64,000 bases of DNA from CAADGU01 sp964467705 (GTDB lineage Bacteria; Chloroflexota; Anaerolineae; Promineifilales; Promineifilaceae), in the NCBI GenBank assembly GCA_964467705.1, contig CAYXUZ010000001.1, positions 55,365 to 119,364 on the forward strand, written 5' to 3'. A model generated the notes under the pieces. It was not told where the DNA came from. It made no database searches and saw only the letters and a program-made list of their open reading frames with translations. Each line of letters opens with the position of its first letter. The stretch's first letter is position 1. The position numbers were made by a program, and so were the translations under genes. Below are positions 1 to 8,458 of this stretch, one piece after another.

Positions 1-291
1 CGGTATCGCATCTTCCCGGTCAATGATCCGATGTTTACGGCCGTTGGTCTGGCAACGGATGGTAATGGCTGCCCCACCGGCGCAACGGTGGCGATGGCGA
101 GTATTACCGTGGAAGCGGCGACCGGCGGTGAGGTGGAAGATTATCAGCAAGATTTCTCGCCAACGGCCGTGAACTTGCAAAACATCCAGGCTACCCTCGG
201 TTCTGTGCCATTCGTCCTGATGCTGTTTGTGGTGATGGCGCTGGTGTTTACCGGGCTGGGCATTGCCCTGGCCCGCCGCCATCGGGTATAA
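1..291 (+). CDS. C-terminal part of a GEVED-type surface protein with a membrane anchor (5' end outside window)
   Basis: Frame 1 is open from the first base. The visible 96 residues contain the GGEVEDYQ motif that closes GEVED domains of large secreted or cell-surface proteins. They end with one hydrophobic helix (SVPFVLMLFVVMALVFTGLG) followed by a short basic tail, ALARRHRV. That tripartite ending resembles a C-terminal membrane or sorting anchor, so the protein is probably exported and held at the cell surface. What lies upstream (repeats, adhesin domains) cannot be seen. An ATG at 31 is internal, not the start. A hairpin repeat follows the stop and may terminate the transcript. Confidence 0.75.
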   Translation, partial: RYRIFPVNDPMFTAVGLATDGNGCPTGATVAMASITVEAATGGEVEDYQQDFSPTAVNLQNIQATLGSVPFVLMLFVVMALVFTGLGIALARRHRV

Positions 292-297
292 ACGTAC

Positions 298-330
298 AAA
301 CCTGACAGGTCTGGCAGACCTGTCAGGTTT
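298..330. repeat. Intergenic hairpin, ACCTGACAGGT family, copy 1
   Basis: Inverted repeat with arms AAACCTGACAGGTCT and AGACCTGTCAGGTTT around a 3-nt loop, directly after the surface-protein stop. The same arms recur at 12574, 25664 and 29934, always just after a plus-strand gene. It may act as a transcript end, though a clear T-run is present only at the 25664 copy. Confidence 0.85.
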
Positions 331-385
331 CAGCCTTGAATTGAAAGACTCCGGTTGATGCCGGGGTCTTTTTTTATGTGGCTAA

Positions 386-1861
386 CTAATCAAAAGCCCG
401 GATGCGGCGCAGCAGGGTGCTGGGTGACAGTTTGTGGTCGGCTTGGATGTAGCGGTTGTGCTGGTAGGTTTGGAAATCCTGGTCAATGCTGTACCAGGGT
501 TGGTAGCGGCTGGCGGTTGATTCCAGGGGATGGAGGAGGTTCGTTTTGGCAGTGGCTTCCAGCAGATAGTCACGGCCGTCTTGCACAAACGTTACCCAGG
601 CATGGGCTTCGGTGGCATGGTCGTCGGCCCATTTGGCCTGGCCGACCACAAATTCGGCGGGTAGCCCGAGTTCCACCAGTTTGCGCCAGGCCCACAGGGC
701 GTGGTCTTCACAATCTCCCTGGCGGTTGACCTCAAACTCCACCGGGTGCAGCCAATGGTCGCGGGCGTTGAACTGCTCCTGGTCAGAAACGTAGCGGCAT
801 TGTTGTAACCAGCCGCAAACCTCGGCTACTGTCGCAGTTTGCACCTGGCTTTCCCGTTCAAAATACCAGCGAAAATCGTTTTGTGAGCCGGTACCAAAAC
901 GGCGAAAGGGAACCAGCATTATTTCACGGTGGTGCATCGGTTGAATCTGGTAATGATGTTCCAGCACCGGTAAGAATTCGAGCAGGGATTGTTGAATCTG
1001 GTCTTGCTGGATGGCGAGGGTACGGCCGTTGGCAAAGGTGAGGAGCATGGTGTAAGACGGCCGTGTCACCCCTTTGTGTGTTATCATCCGCTGCTCCACG
1101 CGGGCAGTTTGCAGGTCGGCAGTGGCAAAGCGCCGCTGCCGCAGCAAACAGCGCAGAGTAATCTGGTCACTGGCAAATGTGACCCGCCAGGGAAGTTCGA
1201 ACAGCGTCAGATAAAGCAGTAGTAAGCCTAATGAAGCACAAAACAATGCTACCAGCCAGCCGACGATTTGCCCCAAGCCACCCTCGTTATTAAACTGCGT
1301 CATCCCGAAAACCATTACCGCAAACAAAAGGAAAAGTCCAAACCCCATGAGAAACATGGTAGGTTTGCCCGCCAGATGGCGCGGTAGGGGATTGGTGATG
1401 TATAGGGCGGCGGCGCGGCGCAAGGTGGGGGCGCGCCGTTTCAGTTCCGCTACCAGATGGGCGCTTTGGTTGATGCTGCGTTCGATGTAGCAACGGCCGT
1501 ACCGGGTCTTGATCACGATGAAAAGCTGACTCTGGTGTACGGCCGTGATGTCATCATAGGGGATGGTGTGGGTACGGTTGAGGAGGTGTAGGGTAACGGC
1601 CGTGTCCTGCACCCGCACCCGCATCGTAGAAAACACAATGGAGAGAATGCCCCAGATTAACAAGGGACAGGTAAGCAATGAGATAAATAGAAAAATATGC
1701 CGCGTGTCTGAACGTGGTTCGGCCCATGCCAGCCAGAGAAAAAAGAGCCAAAACAGGCAGAGTGCCGGGGCGAGAATAAACCAGACAGCCCGTGTACCTG
1801 GCGCATAACCATATTCCTTGTTCATATGGCGAATCATACGCGATCTCTTGTTTTGAGGCAT
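386..1861 (-). CDS. Multi-pass membrane protein with PH-like segments and a transglutaminase-like C-terminal domain
   Basis: The N-terminal half has two pairs of membrane helices, each followed by a soluble stretch that looks like a bacterial PH-like domain (by pattern only). The last ~150 residues carry a transglutaminase/BTLCP-like core: Cys in GDCEDHALW, His in EAHAWV and an acidic residue near LLEATAKTN form the expected triad. A role in cleaving or linking amide bonds near the membrane is possible; the substrate is unknown. The start is uncertain: the frame is open to a GTG at 1915, with ATGs at 1888, 1861, 1837 and 1825. I took 1861 because AGGG lies 5 nt upstream. It diverges from the protease gene at 2024. 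Confidence 0.7.
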   Translation of the reverse strand: MPQNKRSRMIRHMNKEYGYAPGTRAVWFILAPALCLFWLFFLWLAWAEPRSDTRHIFLFISLLTCPLLIWGILSIVFSTMRVRVQDTAVTLHLLNRTHTIPYDDITAVHQSQLFIVIKTRYGRCYIERSINQSAHLVAELKRRAPTLRRAAALYITNPLPRHLAGKPTMFLMGFGLFLLFAVMVFGMTQFNNEGGLGQIVGWLVALFCASLGLLLLYLTLFELPWRVTFASDQITLRCLLRQRRFATADLQTARVEQRMITHKGVTRPSYTMLLTFANGRTLAIQQDQIQQSLLEFLPVLEHHYQIQPMHHREIMLVPFRRFGTGSQNDFRWYFERESQVQTATVAEVCGWLQQCRYVSDQEQFNARDHWLHPVEFEVNRQGDCEDHALWAWRKLVELGLPAEFVVGQAKWADDHATEAHAWVTFVQDGRDYLLEATAKTNLLHPLESTASRYQPWYSIDQDFQTYQHNRYIQADHKLSPSTLLRRIRAFD

Positions 1862-1942
1862 GATGACCCTGGTCTTGGTTTTCTGCATGGTACGGCCGTT
1901 ATTGTGAACTCTCACTGTGAGATTACATAGCTTTCATAGATT

Positions 1943-1982
1943 TTTTACAAATACGGGGGAAAATCGGGACAGTTTTGTAAAA
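1943..1982. promoter_or_regulatory. Inverted repeat in the divergent promoter region
   Basis: Perfect 9-bp arms TTTTACAAA (1943-1951) and TTTGTAAAA (1974-1982) lie in the roughly 160-bp AT-rich gap between the divergent transglutaminase-like and protease genes. It could be an operator or a hairpin. No clear -35/-10 pair was found. Confidence 0.4.
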
Positions 1983-2023
1983 TAGGTCTAGAAATTGAAG
2001 GTTGATTGAAAGGAGAAACGATT

Positions 2024-3376
2024 TTGAACAAGATCAAAACATTTCCTATTATTTTTTTCTTGCTGTTATTGGTAGCCACCGGTTGTAGCAATTCTGCTCA
2101 AGAAGCGACTGTACCCATATTAACCAACGAAGGCGAAGTGACCACAAACGAGGAAACGGGCATTGTGCCCGCCGTGAGCGTTTCTGTGCCCGTAGCCCAA
2201 AGTGAGCCGGACACGGCCGTGTCTGGCGACATTGTGACCGAACAAACCTACGTCAACATTTACAAACAGGCCAACCCTGGCGTGGTCAACATTCAGGTGG
2301 TGGGCAGCGCCACCACCAGCATGTTCCAATTGCCAGAAGGCGAAATGCCCGATATTCCCGAACACGAAGAGATACCCGAAGGGTTTGAAGATTTTTTCGA
2401 GAATCTGCCTGAAGATTTCGACCCCGAAGACATCCCCCAATTCCCCTCTACTGGACAAGGCTCTGGTTTTGTCTATGACAAAGAAGGGCACATCATCACC
2501 AACAACCACGTGATAGAAGGCGCGACGGACATCACCGTCATCTTTGCCGACGGCACAGAGGCGGAGGCCACCATTGTGGGCACTGATCCCGGTTCAGACC
2601 TGGCCGTGATCAAGGTGGACGTATCGGCGGACCAACTTTTCCCACTGGCTATTGGCGATTCTGATGCGCTGGAAGTGGGGCAACTGGTAGCTACTATTGG
2701 CAACCCCTTTGGTTTGGATGGCTCAATGTCTACCGGCATCGTCTCTGGTTTGGGGCGGACTTTGCCTGGCGCAGCCGCCCCTGGCGGTGCGCAGTTCAAT
2801 ATCCCCAACATCATCCAGACTGATGCCGTCATCAACCCCGGCAATTCAGGTGGCCCGCTGCTGAATCTGGACGGGCAGGTCATTGGCGTCAACACCGCCA
2901 TTCAAACTGATCCATCGAGCTTTAGCCTGACGCCCAGTTTTGGCGGTGTGGGTTACGCCGTTCCGGTTAACATCCTGAAGCGCGTGGCGCCGGAGTTGAT
3001 TGAAAATGGTTCGGTGCAGACGGCCTGGATGGGTATTTCCGGCAGCCAGATGACCAGTGATGTAGCCGTAGCCATGGGACTGGATGCGTCGCAGCGTGGC
3101 GTGCTGGTGCAAGAAGTGCTGGAAGATGGCCCGGCGGCCAAAGCCGGTCTGCTTGGCAGCAGTGGCACCACCCAAATTGATGGGTTTGATGTGACCATCG
3201 GTGGCGATGTGATCGTGAAAATTGACGATCAGCCGGTGGTGGAGTTTGATGATCTGCTCGGTTATATCGTGACGCAGGCCAGTGTGGGACAGACTGTCAC
3301 CATTCAAGTTATCCGTGATGGGGAACTGTTGGATCTGGCGCTGACGCTGGAAGCACGGCCGTCGGTAGATCAGTAA
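2024..3376 (+). CDS. htrA: HtrA/DegP-family serine protease, lipoprotein, with PDZ domain
   Basis: S1C trypsin-like protease of the cell envelope. The N-terminus is a lipoprotein signal, a hydrophobic stretch ending VATGC with Cys21 as the lipidated residue. A very acidic spacer (EEIPEGFEDFFENLPEDF) precedes the protease domain. The triad is visible: His in TNNHVIEG, Asp in SDLAVIKV, Ser in GNSGGPL. A single PDZ domain follows (GPAAKAGL...GGDVIVKIDDQPV), and the protein ends soon after. The start is TTG at 2024, with AGGAG at 2011-2015 and 8 nt spacing; the TTG at 2006 precedes that site and is unlikely. The expected role is quality control of exported proteins. The acidic insert may affect substrate or ion binding (inference). 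Confidence 0.92.
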   Translation: MNKIKTFPIIFFLLLLVATGCSNSAQEATVPILTNEGEVTTNEETGIVPAVSVSVPVAQSEPDTAVSGDIVTEQTYVNIYKQANPGVVNIQVVGSATTSMFQLPEGEMPDIPEHEEIPEGFEDFFENLPEDFDPEDIPQFPSTGQGSGFVYDKEGHIITNNHVIEGATDITVIFADGTEAEATIVGTDPGSDLAVIKVDVSADQLFPLAIGDSDALEVGQLVATIGNPFGLDGSMSTGIVSGLGRTLPGAAAPGGAQFNIPNIIQTDAVINPGNSGGPLLNLDGQVIGVNTAIQTDPSSFSLTPSFGGVGYAVPVNILKRVAPELIENGSVQTAWMGISGSQMTSDVAVAMGLDASQRGVLVQEVLEDGPAAKAGLLGSSGTTQIDGFDVTIGGDVIVKIDDQPVVEFDDLLGYIVTQASVGQTVTIQVIRDGELLDLALTLEARPSVDQ

Positions 3377-3425
3377 GCGGTTGGCAGTTAGCAGTAAGCA
3401 ATAAGCAATGAGGTAGTCAGCAGTG

Positions 3426-3460
3426 GCCCGGCGAGTAATAATCTCGCCGGGCTTTTTTTT
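3426..3460 (+). terminator. Rho-independent terminator after the protease gene
   Basis: GCCCGGCGAG, a 7-nt loop, CTCGCCGGGC, then eight T. The 10-bp GC-rich stem and T-run make this the clearest terminator in the window. On both sides (3376-3421, 3491-3541) are loose repeats of the words GCAGTTAGCAGTAAGCA and CTCACTGCTCACTGC, mirror versions of one another. Confidence 0.9.
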
Positions 3461-3550
3461 GCTTGATTTCCCTCAATGCCCGATAATTCTTCCACTTACT
3501 GCTTACAGCTCACCGCTCACTGCTCACTGCTCACTGATTACGGAGGCCCC

Positions 3551-3618
3551 ATGCAACCAATCACCACTTTTTCCATTGTCGCCTACGACCCCTACCGGCA
3601 GGAGTGGGGGGTGGCGGT
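3551..3618 (+). CDS. 5' fragment of a DUF1028-family gene, cut by an assembly gap
   Basis: ATG at 3551 follows a GGAGG. The 22 residues MQPITTFSIVAYDPYRQEWG and following are the usual N-terminus of DUF1028 proteins (predicted Ntn-hydrolase-like fold, function unknown). The frame runs into the N gap. The sequence after the gap starts with nearly the same stretch again (TFSIVAYDPNKKEWGVAV), so this fragment is either a separate tandem copy or an overlap that the assembler failed to merge. Confidence 0.65.
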
Positions 3619-3628
3619 NNNNNNNNNN
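3619..3628. other. Assembly gap (10 N)
   Basis: Ten N bases. The reading frame differs on the two sides, so the true length is unknown. The flanks encode two versions of the same N-terminal motif. Confidence 1.
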
Positions 3629-4505
3629 TATCGCTACCTTCTCCATCGTGGCTTATGACCCCAATAAAAAGGAATGGGGCGTGGCTGTGCAATCCAAGTT
3701 TATGGCCTGCGCGGCCGTTGTCTCCTGGGCGCGGGCGGGGGCGGGTGCCATTGCCACCCAAAGTTATGCCAATGTGCGGTACGGCATTGATGGCCTGGAT
3801 CGGCTGGCGGCCGGGCAGTCGGCAGCGGAGGTAATTGCGGAGTTCACGGCCGTAGACGAACAGCGCGCCCTGCGACAGGTGGGCATGGTAGACAAACACG
3901 GCCGTGCCACCTCCTTCACCGGCGACGATTGTTATGCCTGGGCCGGGCACATCGTGGGCGACCATTTTGCCTGCCAGGGCAACATCCTGGTTCCGGGTAC
4001 GGTGGAAGCGATGGCCGCCGCCTATGAAGAGGCACGGCGTGGGCCGGGTGAACTGGCGGACTGGCTGGTGAGGGCGCTGGCAGCGGGCCAGGCGGCGGGT
4101 GGCGACAAGAGAGGGCGGCAGGCAGCGGGGGTGCTGGTTGTGCGCGAAAACGGTGGCTACGGCGGCGACAATGACCGCTACCTGGATTTGCGCGTAGACG
4201 ATCACCCGCAGCCCATCGAAAAGCTGCAAGAACTGGTGCAGATGCACCATCTCTACTTTGGCCAGGTGAACCCGGCCGACTTGATCCCATTGGCCGACGT
4301 GACCGGGGAATTGCAGGCCATTATGCAAAAGACAGGGCATTACACGGGGGCGGTGACTGGCGAATTTGACGCTGCCACCCGCAAAGCATTGCGGGCGCTG
4401 GTGGGCGAAGAAAATCTGGAGGAACGTTGGAGTGGGGATGGAGCCAGGGATGGGGAAGTGATTGATCGTGTCGTGGTAGATTTTTTGTTGAAGCGGTTTG
4501 GGTAA
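3629..4505 (+). CDS. DUF1028-family protein, 5' end lost in gap
   Basis: About 291 residues from the gap to the stop. It begins IATFSIVAYDPNKKEWGVAV, followed by QSKFMACAAVVSWARAGAGAIATQS, the conserved DUF1028 N-terminal region. The motif GDHFACQGNILV and the YLDLRVDDH region complete the domain. The last ~70 residues (LADVTGELQAIMQKTGHYTG...FDAATRKAL) resemble a peptidoglycan-binding-like helical module, as seen at the C-terminus of some DUF1028 proteins. The biochemical role of the family is not known to me. The gene ends 5 bp before the thioesterase gene, so the two are likely co-transcribed. Confidence 0.85.
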
Positions 4506-4510
4506 TCGGT

Positions 4511-4939
4511 ATGTCTGAGACACGGCCGTTACTCATCATCCTCCCGATTACCGTTAAAACTTACGATATTGACTTTGCTCACATTGTCCATAATGCCGTC
4601 TACATTCGCTGGTTGGAAGATTTAAGACAGCAGTTGGTAGCCGAACATTACCCCATGGAACAGGCATTGGCCGACGGCCGTACCCCCATCCTTACCCATA
4701 CAGATATTCACTACAAATGGCCGACCCGCTTTGGCGATGAGGTGGTGGGGCAGATGTGGATCAGCCAATTGAGCCGCACCAAATGGGAAGTGCAGGCGGA
4801 GATTGTGGCGAATGGGCTGGTGGCGGTGACTGCCAGGCAAAATGGCTACTTTGCCGATCTGTCCACATTGCGCCCGGTGCGCATCCCAGAACTGCTGCGG
4901 GAGAAGTGGATGGTGGATGTTCAGGCAGTTGTTCAGTGA
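4511..4939 (+). CDS. Acyl-CoA thioesterase, 4HBT hotdog fold (YbgC/FadM-like)
   Basis: 142 residues, the usual length for single hotdog-domain thioesterases. The motif VKTYDIDFAHIVHNAVYIRWLE matches the YbgC/4-hydroxybenzoyl-CoA thioesterase signature, with Asp in the place of the catalytic acid. The strand patch THTDIHYKWPTRFGDEV follows. It probably hydrolyses acyl-CoA in the cytoplasm; the substrate is unknown. Its stop TGA overlaps the GTG start of the exporter gene by 4 bp (GTGA), which suggests coupled translation. Confidence 0.85.
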   Translation: MSETRPLLIILPITVKTYDIDFAHIVHNAVYIRWLEDLRQQLVAEHYPMEQALADGRTPILTHTDIHYKWPTRFGDEVVGQMWISQLSRTKWEVQAEIVANGLVAVTARQNGYFADLSTLRPVRIPELLREKWMVDVQAVVQ

Positions 4940-6177
4940 CCGGTCTTTGGCAGCATCGGGATTTCTTGCGCTATTGGGGGGCGACAGTGACCTCCCAATT
5001 TGGTTCGGGCATTACCTGGCTGGCGATACCGATTATAGGCGCGGTGCTGCTGGAGGCAACGGCCGTGCAAATGGGCATTCTTTCCGCAGCCGGCACATTA
5101 CCTTATTTGTTGTTTGGTTTGTTAGCAGGAGCCTGGGTAGACCGTCTGCGTAAACGCCCCGTTCTCATCTTGGCCGACGTGGGACGGGCGCTTTTGCTGG
5201 CAACGATTCCGGTAACGGCCGTGTGGGGAACCATCACCTTGCTTCACTTGCTCATTGTTGCCTTTTTGAGTGGCACGTTGACCCTCTTTGCGAACGTCGC
5301 CGCCGGTGCTTATCTGCCGCTGCTCATCTCGCGTGATAGTCTGGTAGAGGGGAATAGTAAATTGTCGGCTACTGAATCGCTGGTAGAAGTAAGCGGGCCA
5401 GGTGTGGCGGCCACACTGGTCGAGCTGCTTAGTGCGCCTGTGGCTATATTCATTGACGCCCTGACCTTTCTTATTTCTGCGTTTTTATTAGGCAGCATTC
5501 GCGCCACCGAGCCAACGTCAGAGGCAAAGACAAAGCAGGCTTCTATGCGTGCCGAGATCAGGCTGGGTGTTCAGTTTGTGCAGCATAACGACTACTTGCG
5601 AGCGATGCTGCTCAACAATGTAACCATGCAGCTTTTTGGTGGTATGGTAGATGGGATTTTGATCATTTATCTGACGCGCGTGGTGGAGCTACCGGCCACT
5701 TTTATTGGCGTCATTTTTGCGGTGGGGGCGTTGATGGGTTTGGTAGCCGCTTCGTTGGGACGGAGGGCCGAAAGGCGGTTTGGATTGGGGCGAATGGTGC
5801 TGATCGGTACTTTATTGATTGGAGTGGGGTCGCTGGCACGGCCGTTGTCTCTGGGTACACCGCTGGTGGCCGCCATCATCTTGCTTTGTGGTCAGGCCAT
5901 TTCAGGTTTTGGCAATACAATTTATAACATTGGCTATGACAGCCTGGTACCCCAGGTAACACCTGACAATTTGTTGGGTCGGGTCAATGCGACCGGTCTG
6001 TTTTTTTCCTTTGGGGCGCTGCCCATAGGCGCGTTGGTAGGGGGTGTTTTGGGTGACTGGTTGGGTTTACGCGCGGCATTGGTTGTATCCAGCGCCGGTC
6101 TATTTCTGGCTTTTTTGTGGGTTTATTTTTCGATTTTACGGGTTGTGCCGACCCCTCACGAACAAGGCCAAACCTGA
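4936..6177 (+). CDS. MFS transporter, EntS/MFS_3-type exporter
   Basis: About 413 residues with 12 predicted membrane helices. The N-terminus FLRYWGATVTSQFGSGITWLAIP and the A-motif-like loop AGAWVDRLRKRPVLILADVGRA are typical of MFS_3 exporters (EntS, macrolide efflux-like). The second half has GRRAERRFGLGRMVL and DSLVPQVTPDNLLGRVNATG, also typical of this group. The start chosen is GTG 4936, which overlaps the thioesterase stop. The frame is open upstream to 4756, but that part reads within the thioesterase gene in another frame. Substrate unknown; small hydrophobic compounds or siderophores are the usual cargo. Confidence 0.88.
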   Translation: MTGLWQHRDFLRYWGATVTSQFGSGITWLAIPIIGAVLLEATAVQMGILSAAGTLPYLLFGLLAGAWVDRLRKRPVLILADVGRALLLATIPVTAVWGTITLLHLLIVAFLSGTLTLFANVAAGAYLPLLISRDSLVEGNSKLSATESLVEVSGPGVAATLVELLSAPVAIFIDALTFLISAFLLGSIRATEPTSEAKTKQASMRAEIRLGVQFVQHNDYLRAMLLNNVTMQLFGGMVDGILIIYLTRVVELPATFIGVIFAVGALMGLVAASLGRRAERRFGLGRMVLIGTLLIGVGSLARPLSLGTPLVAAIILLCGQAISGFGNTIYNIGYDSLVPQVTPDNLLGRVNATGLFFSFGALPIGALVGGVLGDWLGLRAALVVSSAGLFLAFLWVYFSILRVVPTPHEQGQT

Positions 6178-6203
6178 CGGATTTTTGCAGGCCAGTCAGG
6201 TTT
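6170..6203. repeat. Degenerate ACCTGACAGGT-type hairpin
   Basis: AAACCTGAC ... GTCAGGTTT arms around an imperfect centre, overlapping the end of the MFS gene. A decayed member of the family at 298, 12574, 25664 and 29934. It may separate the convergent MFS and 6212-6589 genes. Confidence 0.6.
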
Positions 6204-6211
6204 ACGCAAGC

Positions 6212-6589
6212 CTAAAAGGCAGGCTGAGGTGTCCGGGCGCTGAGGGGAACTTTTTGCAGGAAGGGGAAGGCGGGCTGCCAGGGTGATATGGTCGGCGGGG
6301 TGTCGGTTTCCAGGTGGCAGCCTTCGGCGCGGATGAGCCATTCATGGCGCACGGCCTGGCGGGCTTCGCTGTAGCGAACGCCCATGCGCCGCGCTTCATA
6401 CACGGCCAGACGATCCAACAAGGCAGCAGGCACGGCCGTGACATCCAGATAATACACGGGCGCCTCGCCCCACCGCTGGGTGCAGGCCAGGTGCGGGGTG
6501 GGGTATTTGACGGGGAGATGGGTACGGCCGTAAATCTTTTCCCACAACTTAATCTGATTTTCTTGAAGTGGTGTAACAAAATAGCGCAT
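6212..6589 (-). CDS. Hypothetical protein, 125 aa
   Basis: I do not recognise this protein. It starts MRYFVTPLQENQIKLWEKIYGRTHLP and has the clusters LACTQRWGEAPVYYLDVTAVPAALLDRLAVYEARRMG and WLIRAEGCHLETD, with no membrane helix or signal. Support for its being real: it reads its two ACGGCCGT elements as YGR and TAV, as true genes here do, and it fills the space between convergent neighbours. ATG at 6589 was preferred to TTG at 6604, but no good ribosome binding site is seen for either. Confidence 0.55.
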   Translation of the reverse strand: MRYFVTPLQENQIKLWEKIYGRTHLPVKYPTPHLACTQRWGEAPVYYLDVTAVPAALLDRLAVYEARRMGVRYSEARQAVRHEWLIRAEGCHLETDTPPTISPWQPAFPFLQKVPLSARTPQPAF

Positions 6590-6605
6590 GATTTTGATTT
6601 GCAAG

Positions 6606-6633
6606 AGTTCAACTTTTCCAGAAAAATTGAACT
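6606..6633. repeat. Hairpin with AGTTCAA/TTGAACT arms
   Basis: Inverted repeat AGTTCAACTTTTCC...ATTGAACT just upstream of the hypothetical gene. A closer version, AAAAGTTCAACTTCT/AGAAGTTGAACTTTT, lies at 24375-24408, so this is a small repeat family. Confidence 0.6.
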
Positions 6634-6783
6634 TCTAATTAGAACAAATGTGCTAATTATAATGCAAAAATGACATTTGTCTACAGTGAATCCTGACTCA
6701 TTCCAATCGTCCTGCTCTGGTAACTTTGCTAAAATCGCTGGCGGAATATGAAATCAATTCCAATCTCACGAGAGGGTAGAAAA

Positions 6784-7869
6784 ATGCAACTGTCCGAAAA
6801 AGATAACAAAGCAATTACTAATTGGCTGTTTGTGGTATGTGGGTTGATCATGTTTATGGTGGTGTTGGGGGGGTATGTGCGGCTGACCCGTTCAGGGTTA
6901 TCTATTGTAGAGTGGAACCCGATCAGCGGTGTTATTCCGCCTATTGGCGAGGCGGCGTGGGAAGCAGAGTTTGCCAAGTATCAGCAGACGCCGGAATTTC
7001 AAAAGATTAACGCGACGATGACGCTGGAGGGATACAAGCGTATTTTTTACGTGGAATATATTCACCGGCTGCTGGCCCGTTTTGCCGGGCTGATTGTGTT
7101 AATTCCGCTGGTTTATTTTTTGGTAAAGGGCATCATTCCCTGGCGTAAATCGGCCGTGTACGTGGCGATTGTGGTGCTCTTTGCTTTTCAGGGCTTTTTA
7201 GGCTGGTACATGGTGAGCAGCGGCCTGATTGATAATCCGCATGTGGATCATTTCCGGTTGACCATTCATTTACTGATGGCGCTTTTTTTGCTGGCGTTGA
7301 CGTTGTGGATGGCGTTGAATCACTATTACCGTTTTCCGCCGCGTGTGCCCGGCGTCTTCCGCTCATCGCCGTTTATTTTGTCGGTATTGATGCTGGTGGT
7401 GCTGGTGATTCAGATTTCCTATGGTGGTTTTGTGGCCGGCTTGAAGGCGGGCTGGATTTCAAATACATGGCCGTTGATGCACGGCCGTCTCATTCCCGCC
7501 GACATGCTTTCCCAAATTCAACCCTGGTGGCTGAACCTGTTGGAGGCGCCGCTGACGGTGCATTTTATCCATCGCTGGTTTGCGCTAGCGGTGCTGGTGA
7601 TGGCGGGGGTGGTGTATTGGCAGATGCGGGCACGGCCGTTTGCCGCCCCCATCAAAAAAGCTGTCCCTCTGCTGTTTGGGCTGGTCTTGCTGCAAATTGT
7701 GTTGGGGGTGAGTGTGGTCTGGTTCAGCGTGCCGTTGTGGCTGGCGTTGGCGCATCAGGCAGTGGCGATGTTCATGTTTGTCACGGCCGTGTACATCAAC
7801 TACGGCGTCGTGCATGAGCCGGTGGGAGAGCGGGTGGCAAGTGGCAGGTTGCAAGTAGCAGGTGACTGA
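6784..7869 (+). CDS. ctaA: Heme A synthase (CtaA/Cox15 family)
   Basis: Integral membrane enzyme that oxidises the C8 methyl of heme O to the formyl group of heme A for aa3-type cytochrome oxidase. About 361 residues with 7-8 helices. Conserved features: GGYVRLTRSGLSIVEW, EYIHRLLARFAG (heme-binding His), GWYMVSSGL, HFRLTIHLLMAL (His), and in the second half VHFIHRWFA and LAHQAVAM (His). The segment between helices 1 and 2 (WEAEFAKYQQTPEFQ) is that of the Cox15-like type. ATG 6784 has GAGAGGG 7 nt upstream and is preferred to ATG 6748. The last ~14 residues (ERVASGRLQVAGD) translate an intergenic-type repeat, so the original stop was probably overrun. The gene implies aerobic respiration. Confidence 0.93.
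   Translation: MQLSEKDNKAITNWLFVVCGLIMFMVVLGGYVRLTRSGLSIVEWNPISGVIPPIGEAAWEAEFAKYQQTPEFQKINATMTLEGYKRIFYVEYIHRLLARFAGLIVLIPLVYFLVKGIIPWRKSAVYVAIVVLFAFQGFLGWYMVSSGLIDNPHVDHFRLTIHLLMALFLLALTLWMALNHYYRFPPRVPGVFRSSPFILSVLMLVVLVIQISYGGFVAGLKAGWISNTWPLMHGRLIPADMLSQIQPWWLNLLEAPLTVHFIHRWFALAVLVMAGVVYWQMRARPFAAPIKKAVPLLFGLVLLQIVLGVSVVWFSVPLWLALAHQAVAMFMFVTAVYINYGVVHEPVGERVASGRLQVAGD
7838..7868. repeat. TTGCAAGTGGCAGGT-word repeat, overlapping ctaA 3' end
   Basis: GTGGCAAGTGGCAGGTTGCAAGTAGCAGGTGAC. The same words form long inverted repeats at 10828-10886 and 31858-31917; here only one arm is present and it is translated as the ctaA tail. Confidence 0.7.
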
Positions 7870-7950
7870 TCTGCTATCATATAACTTCCGCCCCATTTGT
7901 GCGTAATATCCGCTGTGTGAACGTGAATAGAACCGTTACACAAAAAAGTA

Positions 7951-8430
7951 ATGGCAATCCTAAGCAAAGAAGTACGTGTTTACCTGCAAAGCATTATCGA
8001 AGCGTTCAAGAATGGGAACAATTTGAAACCGATTGAGCCTGACGTGCTGGCGTTTGTACGGTGGCTTTTACCCATTGAAGAAGAACGTGAGGACGATTAC
8101 CGGGTGGCCTTCAAAACTGTTTTGTGTGGTGACCCCCTCTGGATTCCTTGTATGCAATGTGAATATGATGGCATCTTTTTTGACCATGTGAGCGAGCCGC
8201 GCCCCAAACTGCTGGCCCCTGGCGAGGGTCACAGTCCCTATATTCTTTGGAGACGCCTCGCATCTTACAGAACGGTGCCCGGTGAGCGAATTCTGGTGGG
8301 TAAATGTGCCCAGTGTGGTATTACTGAACATCTCCATTTACTTGTTGTCGTTCACGCGCTGGAAAAGAGAAAAAAGGTCACGGGTACACTGTACATCCCT
8401 GACCACATTCTGGCTAACGCCGACCTTTGA
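7951..8430 (+). CDS. Hypothetical protein with two CxxC pairs, 159 aa
   Basis: Not recognised. It is a soluble protein with an acidic first half (LLPIEEEREDDYRVAF) and two cysteine pairs, CMQC near residue 69 and CAQC near 126. These could bind one zinc ion or form an iron or disulfide site. The second is followed by ITEHLHLLVVVHALEKRKK. A possible zinc-ribbon-like fold is inference only. The gene stands alone, with about 80 bp before it, and no ribosome binding site is obvious at ATG 7951. Confidence 0.6.
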   Translation: MAILSKEVRVYLQSIIEAFKNGNNLKPIEPDVLAFVRWLLPIEEEREDDYRVAFKTVLCGDPLWIPCMQCEYDGIFFDHVSEPRPKLLAPGEGHSPYILWRRLASYRTVPGERILVGKCAQCGITEHLHLLVVVHALEKRKKVTGTLYIPDHILANADL

Positions 8431-8458
8431 GTATCAAGACGAATCGGCAAGAGGTGTG

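Noticed and set aside
355..729. 124-aa frame opposite the transglutaminase-like gene
   Set aside because: Composition is that of an antisense shadow, and the minus-strand gene has clear catalytic motifs.
3423..3618. Upstream in-frame extension of the DUF1028 protein across the gap
   Set aside because: This frame is out of phase with the true N-terminal fragment (ATG 3551) and spans a terminator; the continuity comes from the arbitrary N length.
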